Origin: Trichaptum fuscoviolaceum
Taxonomy: Eukaryota > Basidiomycota > Agaricomycetes > Hymenochaetales > Trichaptaceae
Length of the DNA stretch: 64,000 nt
NCBI GenBank assembly: GCA_910574455.1
Contig: CAJSYZ010000005.1
Coordinates: 4,526,001 to 4,590,000, forward strand
Direction of reading: 5' to 3'
Numbering within the stretch: the first letter of the stretch is position 1; every line of letters begins with the position of its first letter. The notes beneath the pieces were generated by a model that was given only the letters and a program-made list of their open reading frames with translations, searched no databases and was not told where the DNA came from. Shown in pieces: positions 1-9,442 of the stretch. The translations under genes and the position numbers were made by a program.

Positions 1-589
1 CCATGACTAATTTGATTTGATGTATTATTCCATTATAGTGACCGCAGGCCCTTAAGTAGGGCCTATCGTGATGATGGCGCACTTAGAATACATTGTAATT
101 TAACACTACTGTAACTTGAATGTAATTGTAGAACTTGAAAGCGCAGAATAATTTTAACAAACAAGAAAAAGTGCAAAGGGTATGATCAGATTGAGATATG
201 CCGAATGACGGTATTGTGAGGCGAAGTGTTGCTTGAAAGACTCTCAGAGGGGAGTGCATACAGTTACAGGAATTGTTCAAGTGTTGATACAATATGTTGG
301 TGATGGTTTTTATACAGTGCTCCGAGTCCGAGTCGATGGGGGGAACCGCTTTCGAGAATCCGAGAATCCGAGTCGGAGGCGTTCCGAGTGTATACTATTA
401 GTAAATAAACTGATAGTACTAGTCGTAGTAAAAAACGGGCCGAGCTTTCAAATTGCCGGCACTCCGAGTCAGGCTCAGGCTCACGCAATTCCGGAACTTG
501 AACACAGTGCCCTTCCTTTGAGCGGGAGAGAGAGAAAAAGCGAGGAATAAGTAGAAAAAGCCGGGTTCATTGAGTCGTGATGGCCGGGA
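1..589. other. Intergenic, no gene seen
   Basis: I see no convincing coding sequence. From about 320 the DNA becomes rich in short recurring words, notably CTCCGAGTC and CCGAGTC, that return in other non-coding stretches of this window. Short open frames here lack coding character. Confidence 0.5.
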
Positions 590-1265
590 ACAGGTGGGGA
601 AAGCGTTGTCCTTGATGTAGTGCAGGACTAGGTCATGCCTGGTACCCTTGCCCAGGGTTGATCTCAATGTGAAGGGTTTATTTTTGAGTGACGTTTGGAG
701 TGCTCCGAGTCGGCGGGTGTCTGCGTACACACTGGCAATCGACACTGGCACGTGAAGAGATAATGGGAGACCGGATCCGGAACTTGGCAATTGAAACAGA
801 GAGGAGAGTCAGTGCACAATATGCGGGCCAAGTGAGTATTGAGTGGTGTGTATCCCGTCCGGAGTTGTGTGATGATCACACACTCGTTCCGGCTCCGATC
901 CTTGCAGATTCTGCGAACTGCCCGAGACGGTGCAGTGAGGTCAACGGCGCGCAGTTTCTTCCCACTCTTCAACCTGATCCACTCCGTCTTCCAGCGCAAG
1001 GAGGATTGGAGTTTCCGGTCTGCAACATCGGGATGCTTCAGGCGTCCAACCTATCTCGAGTCGGAGAATTGTGCCGCGATTTCGGCTTTTGCGTCCACTC
1101 AGGCTTGTTCGCCGTTCGCGGCCATGTCTTCGTGGCTCGGTACCCAGTGAATAGTGATTGCCAGAGTGGTTCTTTGCTCAGGCTGCCGAAGTCGCTGGAT
1201 TTCTGCCCAGAACGTTCTGAGTAAGTGCTGGCCCGGTTGTGCTTTGGGTGTGTAGATGACTTGAA
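590..1265 (-). pseudogene. LINE (non-LTR retrotransposon) 3' remnant: RNase H and C-terminal zinc motif
   Basis: Read on the minus strand, three short stretches in shifting frames resemble the end of a fungal LINE reverse transcriptase polyprotein. First comes an RNase H segment with IHWVPSHEDMAAN, the counterpart of the usual WVPGHxGIxGNE. It is followed in frame by a TGA stop. Next comes QLRTGYTPLNTHL with a downstream CX2C...H...C cluster (SPLCFNCQVPDPVSHYLFTC), typical of the region after RNase H. Last is FTLRSTLGKGTRHDLVLHYI, resembling the extreme C-terminus of such proteins. The reverse transcriptase and endonuclease are missing, so this looks like an old 5'-truncated copy broken by frameshifts and stops. 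RNase H-bearing fungal LINEs are often of the Tad group, but the clade cannot be assigned here. It is not functional. Confidence 0.65.
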
Positions 1266-1619
1266 GGCCAGGCGACTTTCCTTATATGTCTCACTGGCAC
1301 TGGCAGTGCTGTGGCGGCGTGTCTACCACGCAGACATACTACTACTCAGCCTACTAGTAGTAGCCTGGTCTGGGTACGTTACGAAAATAGCTAATACTAG
1401 TACCGCAGCCACTCAGGCTGCAACTACTTATAAAGTATGACTTGAAGAAGCTTCAATGCCAGGTCCTCGCCCTTTGCCCTCCTCGTCCTCGCTCATTCAT
1501 CTGAAAAGTAGTATGTCCTTTCCTCTCGTGTCACTATCCTTCCCGCATTCAACTATTGTCTGCTCTCCCATTCCCCTTATTATTACTGACTGTCTCTTGC
1601 AGCTTTTATTCACAATACG
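1266..1619. other. Intergenic upstream of the first protease-like gene
   Basis: No gene is seen. The stretch holds CTAGTAGTAG-type trinucleotide words and CACTGGCA repeats, followed by a pyrimidine-rich segment (about 1465-1610) just before the first good ATG at 1620. That fits a fungal promoter or 5' UTR, but no specific element can be named. Confidence 0.4.
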
Positions 1620-3139
1620 ATGAATCCGGGCAACCGAGACCGGATGAAGCGTCCGAGTCGTCCCGGCGGCTCACTGGCACAGCAAGTCAAGCTTGCCAGC
1701 CTGCCAAGTGGCAGCTCTTTGAATTTGGAAGTGAGTTATGTCTTGGCGTCTTATATACACAATTTCAAATTTGTTATCTCACATCCAACTTGGACTTGAA
1801 GTCATCGCCGGTGGGCCGGGCTCAGGTACTATGTACTGCTGTTTAATTGAAATTTTCACCATGCTGAATGTCACCGATCCCCCATTTACCTCAATTAGCC
1901 ATTTAGAAGGCCAGTGGCGACACTGAACTCCGAGTCGAGTTTTTATACCTGTCAGTATTATATCGGGATTCCGTCCAACCCTCCTCTAGTTGGCAGATCA
2001 AACCATGATCGGCGGCGAAAAGAGGACCATCAACATCGGGGAAAAGAAAAGTTCTTGAACGTCCTCGACAACGACTGCCCTCTGATCGGGCAATGGCCCG
2101 TTTTGCTACCTATATTTGAAGACACTTTTGATTGCTTTCACGTCAGGCATACCGTGACATGCATAGATATATGCAAGATTGGATATCATAAAGACGGGAA
2201 GGGGGAAGACGGGAGGTCAGATCCTGTTGTCGTGTGGATTGGAGTAATACCGTCCGAGTTGGAGGTGCTTATGCCCTCCGACTACGAGAGGCCTGTTGGT
2301 GATGTTTATTGTGAATGCGCCGACGCGATTAGAAGCTCCATTCGCAAGCGCTGGACATTCAAGTTATCAGGGCGGTTCAAGGTAGAATTTCGCGAGGCCA
2401 TAGAATTTCGTCGTGTTGACACCGACGAACAAGCTGATCATGATGCAGACCCCCTGGTCTATATGGCTATAAACCAAATCCCACCTGAGACGTATGTCCC
2501 TGTACCTGATGTTGAACGACCGAATCCCGAACCTCAACCGAACGCTGCACCTCTCAGGGAAGTGGATGACGAAGTTTGGGGTCAGCTCGTCCTCATGCTG
2601 CCACCCGTTCCTGACCCCTCACAATCTGATCTGGGATCATTCATGCAACGGATGTTGCACAAGGTCCAGACCACTGTCTCACACGCTATATCGGTGCAAC
2701 CAGGCGTTGCTGTCAGCCCCCGAGGAAAGCAATCGTACGGAACTCTGGGACTTGTTGTGCAGATTCCAGTTCAGTCGGAAGGACAGGAAGCCAGGCTTCT
2801 ATCGCACTTCATAACGTGTCGTCATGTATTGCTTCCAGACACCATCTCACATATCGACAATAGAGTCGAGAACGCCACCGCCTACAACTTGACACGCGTG
2901 CAAATTGCACCTACGTTCCACTACGATGTTGTTTACAAATCGTACCTGAGTTTGGTGGAGGAGGAACTTCTAGAGAAATTGTTCCGCCATGCACAGACCC
3001 GGGTTGACCACGTACAGGCTATAGCAGACGCGCAACAAGTAATGAGCGAACTGAACAACTTCAAAACTCAGCTTCAGACATGGCATGTGGATACTAGTGA
3101 CAACTCAAACACCCTGGTCATCGGCGCACTAGTCTATTC
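1620..3139 (+). pseudogene. PA-clan serine-protease-like gene 1, 5' part, cut by transposon insertion
   Basis: This is the 5' portion of a multi-exon gene whose 3' portion is at 8241-8898. A plausible first exon runs from ATG 1620 to 1730 and ends at a GTGAGT donor. The short exons between about 1800 and 1990 could not be resolved. The main exon is open from 1914 (no ATG there) to the insertion point at 3139. It contains a conserved domain shared almost base for base with the next gene (2054-2401), then a chymotrypsin-like start with HFITCRHVLLP, whose His is the likely catalytic base. The Asp and Ser motifs lie in the 3' part. Removing the inserted element and one copy of the duplicated ctattc leaves the frame open across the joint, so the gene was intact when hit. 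The natural substrate is unknown. The family assignment rests on the His, Asp and GDSG motifs and their order. Confidence 0.6.
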
Positions 3140-3916
3140 TATGACAGCATTTATCGACAAGTATTCGAGCTTTGAGGTTTTGCATGCTTTACGCAACTTT
3201 AGTGGAACATACATAACTTTTTTGTCTTTACGTAACTTGTTACGCAACTTTTGTACGTAACTTTACACCTTTACTTACAGGTTTTAGCTTGCTACTCCTC
3301 ACATTTTCAGCTCTCGGTAGTACAGCTCTGCCTTACATAACTATCTGCAGCTATACAGTGGTTCACATTAAGGTGTCTGTGGTTCAGAAAAGTTATACGT
3401 AACTTTTTTTTTTGATACTATAGATATGTTATATCTTTCTGTACTGAAGCATTATCCTGTATACCTTTTAAATATATTTCTTATTGTTGATTATCTTGTT
3501 TGGTTCCTTTTAATCAATAATAGTATTGCTGGAAATGTATAATATCTTATCTAGTAAATTTACAAGAGTTGTTATATGATATATACGATAACTGACTTTT
3601 ATAATTACTTGGGCAAGTGGGTCAGTGGGTTTAGCTCCCCAACTCTGGTAAAGGTTGGCAGGCGGAACCCTTCCTGCTTTGTAACCTATCCAACAGGCTA
3701 CGGGTTCAACTCAGACTAATGTAAATAACTTTTGTAATTGTTTTGTTTCTTTCGTTTTAAATAAAAACAATTCTTATGTATTTTATCAGCTATAGATATT
3801 GTAATTCTGCTAGATTCCTGCATGTCTACATCAGTCCCATGTATAATTGGTGTTACAGCTGTAGGGGTACATGTGGGCTGCAGAGTGTAAACAGTCTCTG
3901 GGGAAATACTAGGGAG
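3140..3916 (+). repeat. Left terminal inverted repeat of the 5.1-kb element
   Basis: This arm matches the right arm (7465-8240) in reverse complement with only scattered small differences, such as ctgcag versus ctgcat near 3350 and a different T-run length near 3410. It is AT-rich and holds many copies of the word TTACGTAACTT/GTTACGCAAC near its outer end (3190-3260). It also contains the tRNA-like block at 3609-3715. Short open frames shared by both arms are not convincing genes. Confidence 0.85.
3609..3715 (+). other. tRNA-like sequence with A-box and B-box, in both arms
   Basis: The segment starts GGGCAAGTGGGTCAGTGGGT, close to a tRNA 5' half and pol III A-box. It has a possible anticodon-type stem, CCAAC...GTTGG, at about 3638-3657. 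It ends with GGGTTCAACTC, a good B-box and T-arm match to GGTTCRANTCC. The gap between the boxes is about 75 bp, longer than in a plain tRNA, and the full cloverleaf does not close convincingly. I read it as tRNA-derived, perhaps the head of a SINE, rather than a working tRNA gene. The same block is present inverted at about 7668-7775. Confidence 0.45.
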
Positions 3917-3925
3917 TGTTACAAC

Positions 3926-4734
3926 TGTCAGGCCCGGACCCAAGCCTTGCCTAAGGGTGGTCACGAGTTGAGGAAGCAGAGTGAGAGCGAAAGGGCAAAC
4001 AAAACGCGAGGACAAAATAGCGAGAGGCCAAGTAGTTGGGATTCGGGTTGAAGTTCCCGCAATCCATGATCCGGGATTCTACTGCGGGATCCTAAGATGA
4101 GTTATCAAGATTTTAGATTCTGAGAGCGAGAAAAGTGCGTGACGGCGAGAGTGAGAGCATAAGAGTGAAGCAAGGATGGATCTTGAGGGCCTAGCTCGTA
4201 GAGTAGCCTAAAGACTTATGATATTCGAGTCAAGGGATACATGACAAGTTTCTACAAGTTTATATACACGTAAGAGTCTGAGATAAGAAATGGGAAATGG
4301 AATATGTTTTCGGGACGTGAAGGTGAGTTGTGTAGTGACACGCGGGATTTGGAGAATTATTGTGGGACATATAGCTTACACAAGGAACCGGGGATGTATG
4401 TTAGAACAAAGGGTGACGGGAATGTGATCAGAGTGATTTGAAAATGGTGATAAAGGATAATAGATAGATTTTGGGGTTTTACGGGAATGAAGTAGGAATG
4501 AATGGTAGTCTGGGGTGTGGTACTGTCAGAATGTCCGTAGGGCGTGTTTGTAAGGTGTGTTTGTAAGGTGTGTTTGTAAGGCATGGTTGTGGAACATGTT
4601 TGTCGTGTTTGTCATGTATTTGGAAATGTCTGGCATGAGGTCCGGGTTGCAGGAGCCGGGACCGGATGTCAGGATTTGTGATGGCGCGGGAATGTTTGTT
4701 CGTTGGGTATTAGGTGTCGTCATGATAACAACTT
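3926..4734. mobile_element. Roughly 0.8-kb insertion nested in the 5.1-kb element
   Basis: The sequence before it ends TTACAAC and the sequence after it resumes TTACAACTGTGGGGG. The right arm of the host element shows the uninterrupted form TGTTACAACCGTGGGGG. An insertion of about 809 bp with a 5- to 7-bp duplication therefore explains the left side. The insert begins TGTCAGGCCC and contains GATAACA near its end, which suggests a solo LTR, but its exact 3' end is ambiguous. No gene is seen in it. Confidence 0.45.
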
Positions 4735-4892
4735 ACAACTGTGGGGGAACCTGGGAGCTGGGAAGCTTTGTAACACTTGGATTTCATCCAGTGTTTGTAC
4801 AAAGTCCGCCGGATGTGACAGCAGCACCCGGAAGACAAGCAAGCACCCGGAAACCGGAGTCGCTCAAGTACAAGACTCGGCAGCATACCAGC

Positions 4893-5417
4893 TGTTACGT
4901 TCACGGCTTCGGAAGACTTATCACGGAAATGATAAGTGACAAAAGTGTTGTTTGTGAACAAACAAGTGGTGAGATAAGAGTGGGCGCTTTAACAAGGCTC
5001 TCTTAAGCTCGGAAGTTGTGGGTGAACAGAGTCTTTGGCACAATGGTGTGAAAGACTATAGGAGGATTGACTTAAGTGTCATCCAAAGGCCTATGTACAG
5101 GGGTTTATATACTATAGAGGGAGAAACATAAATAGAACGCGCTTCTGGGGCTAGCTGGGGCTAACTGGGGCTAACTGGGGCTAACTGTGAAACAGGGGAA
5201 ATGGGGCTAACTGGGGCTACATAGGGCTAACTGGGGCTATGGTAAAGCAAAGGGGCAATGTAAACAAAGAGGCAGTAAAAGGGGGCTACCTGTGGCACCG
5301 AAGGTTAAAGGTAAAAAGGTTAAATGGTAAAGTCCGAGGGACAAAGGTAAGCATAGCCTAATCGGGTTACGTGAGGTAAACAAAGGTAAACATGGTCCGT
5401 ATGCTTGATGCATAACA
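4893..5417 (-). mobile_element. Solo LTR of the chromovirus at 17076-31013
   Basis: This 525-bp block begins TGTTACG and ends GCATAACA. It is a slightly diverged copy of the 546-bp LTRs of the full element further right. Perfect 5-bp copies of ccagc flank it (4888-4892 and 5418-5422). It is therefore a solo LTR left by LTR-LTR recombination. It has fewer GGGGCTAACT tandem units than the full-length LTRs, which accounts for most of the length difference. Confidence 0.9.
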
Positions 5418-7464
5418 CCAGCAAGTTCAGGGCATCAGAACAATGCAGAAGATGCAAGGCAAGAAAGCGGAGTCACTCAAGCACAACTCACAGCCGCAAG
5501 ACAGTGCATCTGACGGACACCAGACAAGCAGCAAGGCTGCCGGCCGACACTCGAAGCCAAATAGCGCAGGGAAAACTGTACCTGAGCACGAGTGATAGAC
5601 AGGCCAAAGCACAGAGCTCACCAGCAATCACACAATGGACAATGCAATGGGCGGACAAGCAAACAAGCCAGCGGACAAGGTCACGGACATGCAACCGGCT
5701 GGACACTTAGAGTGTGGCAACGCGGGTGAGTGGCGTGGGAAATGGGCGGACAATTGAGGAACGGGAACAAAAACAATGGGTTGGGTTAGTAGAGTGTGAC
5801 CAGAGTAGCCGGTTCACACATGATTTACTCCAGTGAAAATCACCACATGTACTACCATGTGAAATTTTATATTCTTTCTCCCCACCACCACTACATGTGA
5901 GCAAGAGTGAGAATCTCTATGGTGTGACGTAGGGTGTCAACGGACGGGCTCAACAGCCTGACAGATATCTTCTGGAGTTCTCTCAACAGGTGTGGTGGAC
6001 AAAAGACAATGGGACTCAATTGCCATTCTTTACTGGGGAGTTTGTTTCTTGTCTTTGGACTTCTGTGAGGGGGACAATGGCGCACGCAGAAGACATACAG
6101 ATGGGCTATTAGTGTCTGCACAACAGCGCGTTCTTCTGATTGTCCTGTTTGTTAGAGTTATTCATTTTTATCTCTCTTTATTATTATTATTCTTCAGCTC
6201 ACACATTTGAGATGCGCTCAAACGGACAGTCCGTACGGCATCCGTACACGTCCGAGCGCATATAGGAGAGTGTGTCAGTTAGCATGCGCGGACGGCGCAT
6301 ACAGTTAGGAGTAGAGTGTTGGATATTCATTATCCGCACGTCTACATATTGGAGACGTCTTGGTACATGACGAGTATACCGAGACATATTATAGGAGACG
6401 TCTTGGTACATGACGAATGTTCCAAGACATATTATTTTCTTTTTGTATATAACTTTGACTTCACGGGAAGGTTGCTCCCTCAGTTCTTTTCCCCACAAAC
6501 TGAGGTGAGCAACTAATCACTTTATTTTACCATTCAATAACTAACCACTTGTACTAGTGATTATCTTATTAGGTACTTTACTTGATTTAATTGAGTTCTT
6601 TTCCCCACGAACTGAGTGATTATCTTATTACTGTTCCTTTCTTACGGGTTGTTTCTTGTCTTCGGACTTCTTGCAAAGGGTTGTGTTGGGCGGACATGCG
6701 AAGACTCTGTCTACGGACATTTGAGGGCTGTTTGGCTATTTCACTAGTTTCCTTTGTTGTTTCTCTTCTTCTCTTTGTCTTCTTTTACTACTCTTTTATT
6801 CTTACCGGGTTCCCTACACTCCCACCCCCTTATCATTTATCATCTTTTCAGTGCAACTAACTACACAGGAGAAAAGAGAGAGATTGCACCTAAGGAAGCA
6901 CTCCACAAGAGGTCAAAAGTGGGGTGCTCCTTACAATGCCTACAACTATTTATCTACTTTGTAAAGACTGTATAGTTAATCTATGCTAAATATCCTTGTG
7001 CAATGTGCAACTATCTACTACAAAAGATACATGCTAGGACTGCACTGCTGGGCATGTCCATCCCATTTCTCCAGATGGCTGTGGTGCGTCTGTGGACGTC
7101 AGTGTCTGAACCATGGCCACAACTAGCCAGACTAGGTATGCCAGGCGGTTGCGGGTTGTCACCTTGAGGTACTAGTTGATCAATGAGCGGTTGTTGGTAA
7201 GTGAATGTATGTGTGCCATGGCGGGTTATTGTAAATGAGTGTGCATATGCATGCGTGGTTGCCAGGGCAGTGGTACACTATAGGTCACGTGATTGAGGGA
7301 TTGTGCGGGGGGTTGTGTGAGTTGGGAAAGAGGTTTTGCAACGGGAATTCAATGGCGGGATTCTCCGTGCGAGATTGCCTGCTCATGTCGGGATCCTTGG
7401 CGGGAAAGTGCAAACAATAGGAAAAGAAGCCCAGGATCTTGACAGTTCCCCCACGGTTGTAACA
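5418..7464. other. Core of the 5.1-kb element: LTR-like debris and a short tandem repeat
   Basis: No credible gene is seen. At 6343-6434 a unit of about 42 bp containing GAGACGTCTTGGTACATGACGA is repeated twice in tandem. At about 6885-6960 the text (ACCTAAGGAAGCACTC, then GCTCCTTAC, then TATTTATCTACT) matches part of the 2.5-kb LTRs at 49827 and 53828. The right edge read on the minus strand begins TGTTACAACCGTGGGGGAAC, also like the start of that LTR family. An old relative of that element therefore seems to lie here. Confidence 0.4.
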
Positions 7465-8240
7465 CTCCCTAGTATTTCCCCAGAGACTGTTTACACTCTG
7501 CAGCCCACATGTACCCCTACAGCTGTAACACCAATTATACATGGGACTGATGTAGACATGCAGGAATCTAGCAGAATTACAATATCTATAGCTGATAAAA
7601 TACATAAGAATTGTTTTTATTTAAAACGAAAGAAACAAAACAATTACAAAAGTTATTTACATTAGTCTGAGTTGAACCCGTAGCCTGTTGGATAGGTTAC
7701 AAAGCAGGAAGGGTTCCGCCTGCCAACCTTTACCAGAGTTGGGGAGCTAAACCCACTAACCCACTTGCCCAAGTAATTATAAAAGTCAGTTATCGTATAT
7801 ATCATATAACAACTCTTGTAAATTTACTAGATAAGATATTATACATTTCCAGCAATACTATTATTGATTAAAAGGAACCAAACAAGATAATCAACAATAA
7901 GAAATATATTTAAAAGGTATACAGGATAATGCTTCAGTACAGAAAGATATAACATATCTATAGTATCTAAAAAAAAGTTACGTATAACTTTTCTGAACCA
8001 CAGACACCTTAATGTGAACCACTGTATAGCTGCATATAGTTACGTAAGGCAGAGCTGTACTACCGAGAGCTGAAAATGTGAGGAGTAGCAAGCTAAATCC
8101 TGTAAGTAAAGGTGTAAAGTTACGTACAAAAGTTGCGTAACAAGTTACGTAAAGACAAAAAAGTTACGTATGTTCCACTAAAGTTGCGTAAAGCATGCAA
8201 AACCTCAAAGCTCGAATACTTGTCGATAAATGCTGTCATA
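7465..8240 (-). repeat. Right terminal inverted repeat of the 5.1-kb element
   Basis: This is the reverse complement of 3140-3916 and ends ...TGCTGTCATA directly before the second ctattc target copy. It contains the inverted tRNA-like block at about 7668-7775. Confidence 0.85.
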
Positions 8241-8898
8241 CTATTCGCCTTCACCAAGGCGCGAGAACTACCTAAGCATGTACGACCGCGATATTGCTGT
8301 CGTCCAGCTGTGCCATACCGTAATGGCTAACACAGTGGTCCCATACTATAACGTTTTGAACTTCGGTATCTACGCGCAGGACAACACTATTTTGAACAGG
8401 ATACGAACATTTTTCAATGAGCAACATGAGTTATATCCCGAAAATAACTCGTTGCCTATCAGGGCCGATATCATCCCGAGCGCTGAGATGAATGTTTCGA
8501 TCCCAGTTATAAAAGCTGGTGCTTCCACCGGTGTGACAGTCGGCATGGCCAACCCTATGGAGGCAATCTCCTTCGTCCGCGTCAATGTGTGCTATCGCAA
8601 CAACCGTCCCACATACATTTTCAAGTATGACCAACACCTGTACTGGACCGTGTATTCGCCGCTATCGGACGTCTTCTCGACAGCAGGTGATTCTGGAGCT
8701 GTCGTCGCTGACTTACGAGGACGGTGGGGAGGTCTCGTCGCATCTGGGGTCGGGATTGATGAAGATCGACTCGACATAACATATACAATCCCTGCTTTCG
8801 CAATCCTCGAGCAACTCTATAATGAGGCTGAATTCCCCAGAATTATAATACCTCAGGCTCAGGCTGACACTGACCCGGACTTGGACCCGCAGCCTTGA
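8241..8898 (+). pseudogene. PA-clan serine-protease-like gene 1, 3' part
   Basis: The frame resumes after the duplicated ctattc and runs to a stop at 8896-8898. It supplies the remaining catalytic features: YDRDIAVVQL, with the likely catalytic Asp, then a conserved KAGASTGVTVGMANPME block. Next is AGDSGAVV, with the GDSG serine motif, and WGGLVASG, typical of the substrate-pocket strand that follows. The C-terminal stretch YTIPAFAILEQL has a close counterpart in the second gene. With the left part the reading is about 625 codons from 1914. As it stands the host gene is disrupted, although both halves are otherwise undamaged, so the insertion is probably recent or segregating. Confidence 0.65.
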
Positions 8899-9442
8899 AG
8901 TTGACAGCGAGAGCAAGTCCGAATCGACGTTGCCTATCTATTTTTTCCCCTTCACTTGTCCATCTCTCCACTAGCATACTGGTTTTGTTGGTTTTATTGC
9001 GTGCCCTTACTTAGTAGTTGCAAATTGTGATACAAAAATATCATGATGTTCCAAAGCTGTTACAAGTTCAATCTTGCAGATCAAACCTTGAAATGGGTAA
9101 AGTTCTAGTTCAAGTAGAGCTCCAATTGTTGAACGTAAAGTCAGATTGGGCATAGTGACTTATAACGTGAACTTGAAGGCATCTAAATCGTACTCAGCCT
9201 AAGTAGTATCACAGCCTCCTGAGTGATTGCTATCTTCGACCCGGAGTCGCAACTCCGAGTCGGAGTCACTGGACTCCGAGTCGTCACTGGCACTCCCAGG
9301 CACTCCCAGCCTCTGAGGCTCAGGCTGCCACTGATGCCGGCGTGGCAACTTGAACACTACTAATATAAGAGCGCCGCCAGTGTCTTCCACTGGCACTGGC
9401 ACCCCCACCCTCTCTCAGGCTTCCCACTATCAGTTGGTAACA
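8899..9442. other. Intergenic spacer between the two protease-like genes
   Basis: No gene is seen. From about 9180 the spacer is dense in the recurring words ACTTGAA, CTCCGAGTC, CACTGGCA and CTCAGGCTG. It runs straight into the start codon of the next gene at 9443. Confidence 0.5.

Larger units (their letters stand above)
3140..8240. mobile_element. 5.1-kb composite DNA element with long terminal inverted repeats
   Basis: The outer ends begin TATGACAGCATTTATCGACA and are inverted copies of each other over about 780 bp. Directly outside lie identical 6-bp copies of ctattc (3134-3139 and 8241-8246), a clear target-site duplication. The element sits inside a protease-like gene and splits it. 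No transposase was found, so it looks non-autonomous. The core is a patchwork: a roughly 0.8-kb insertion, a solo LTR with its own TSD, and sequence distantly resembling the 2.5-kb LTR family at 49827. A 6-bp TSD with long TIRs does not identify a superfamily by itself. Candidates would have to be tested by searching for an autonomous relative with the same ends. Confidence 0.8.

Noticed and set aside
688..1224. 178-codon plus-strand ORF
   Set aside because: It is the antisense shadow of the LINE RNase H remnant.
3609..3715. Functional tRNA gene
   Set aside because: Boxes match but the acceptor stem and cloverleaf do not close well and the A-to-B distance is long, so only a tRNA-derived sequence is claimed.
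3716..4015. Minus-strand ORF of 99 codons, shared with 7336-7665
   Set aside because: Shared because it lies in the inverted arms; Thr/Ser-rich chance frame with no domain.
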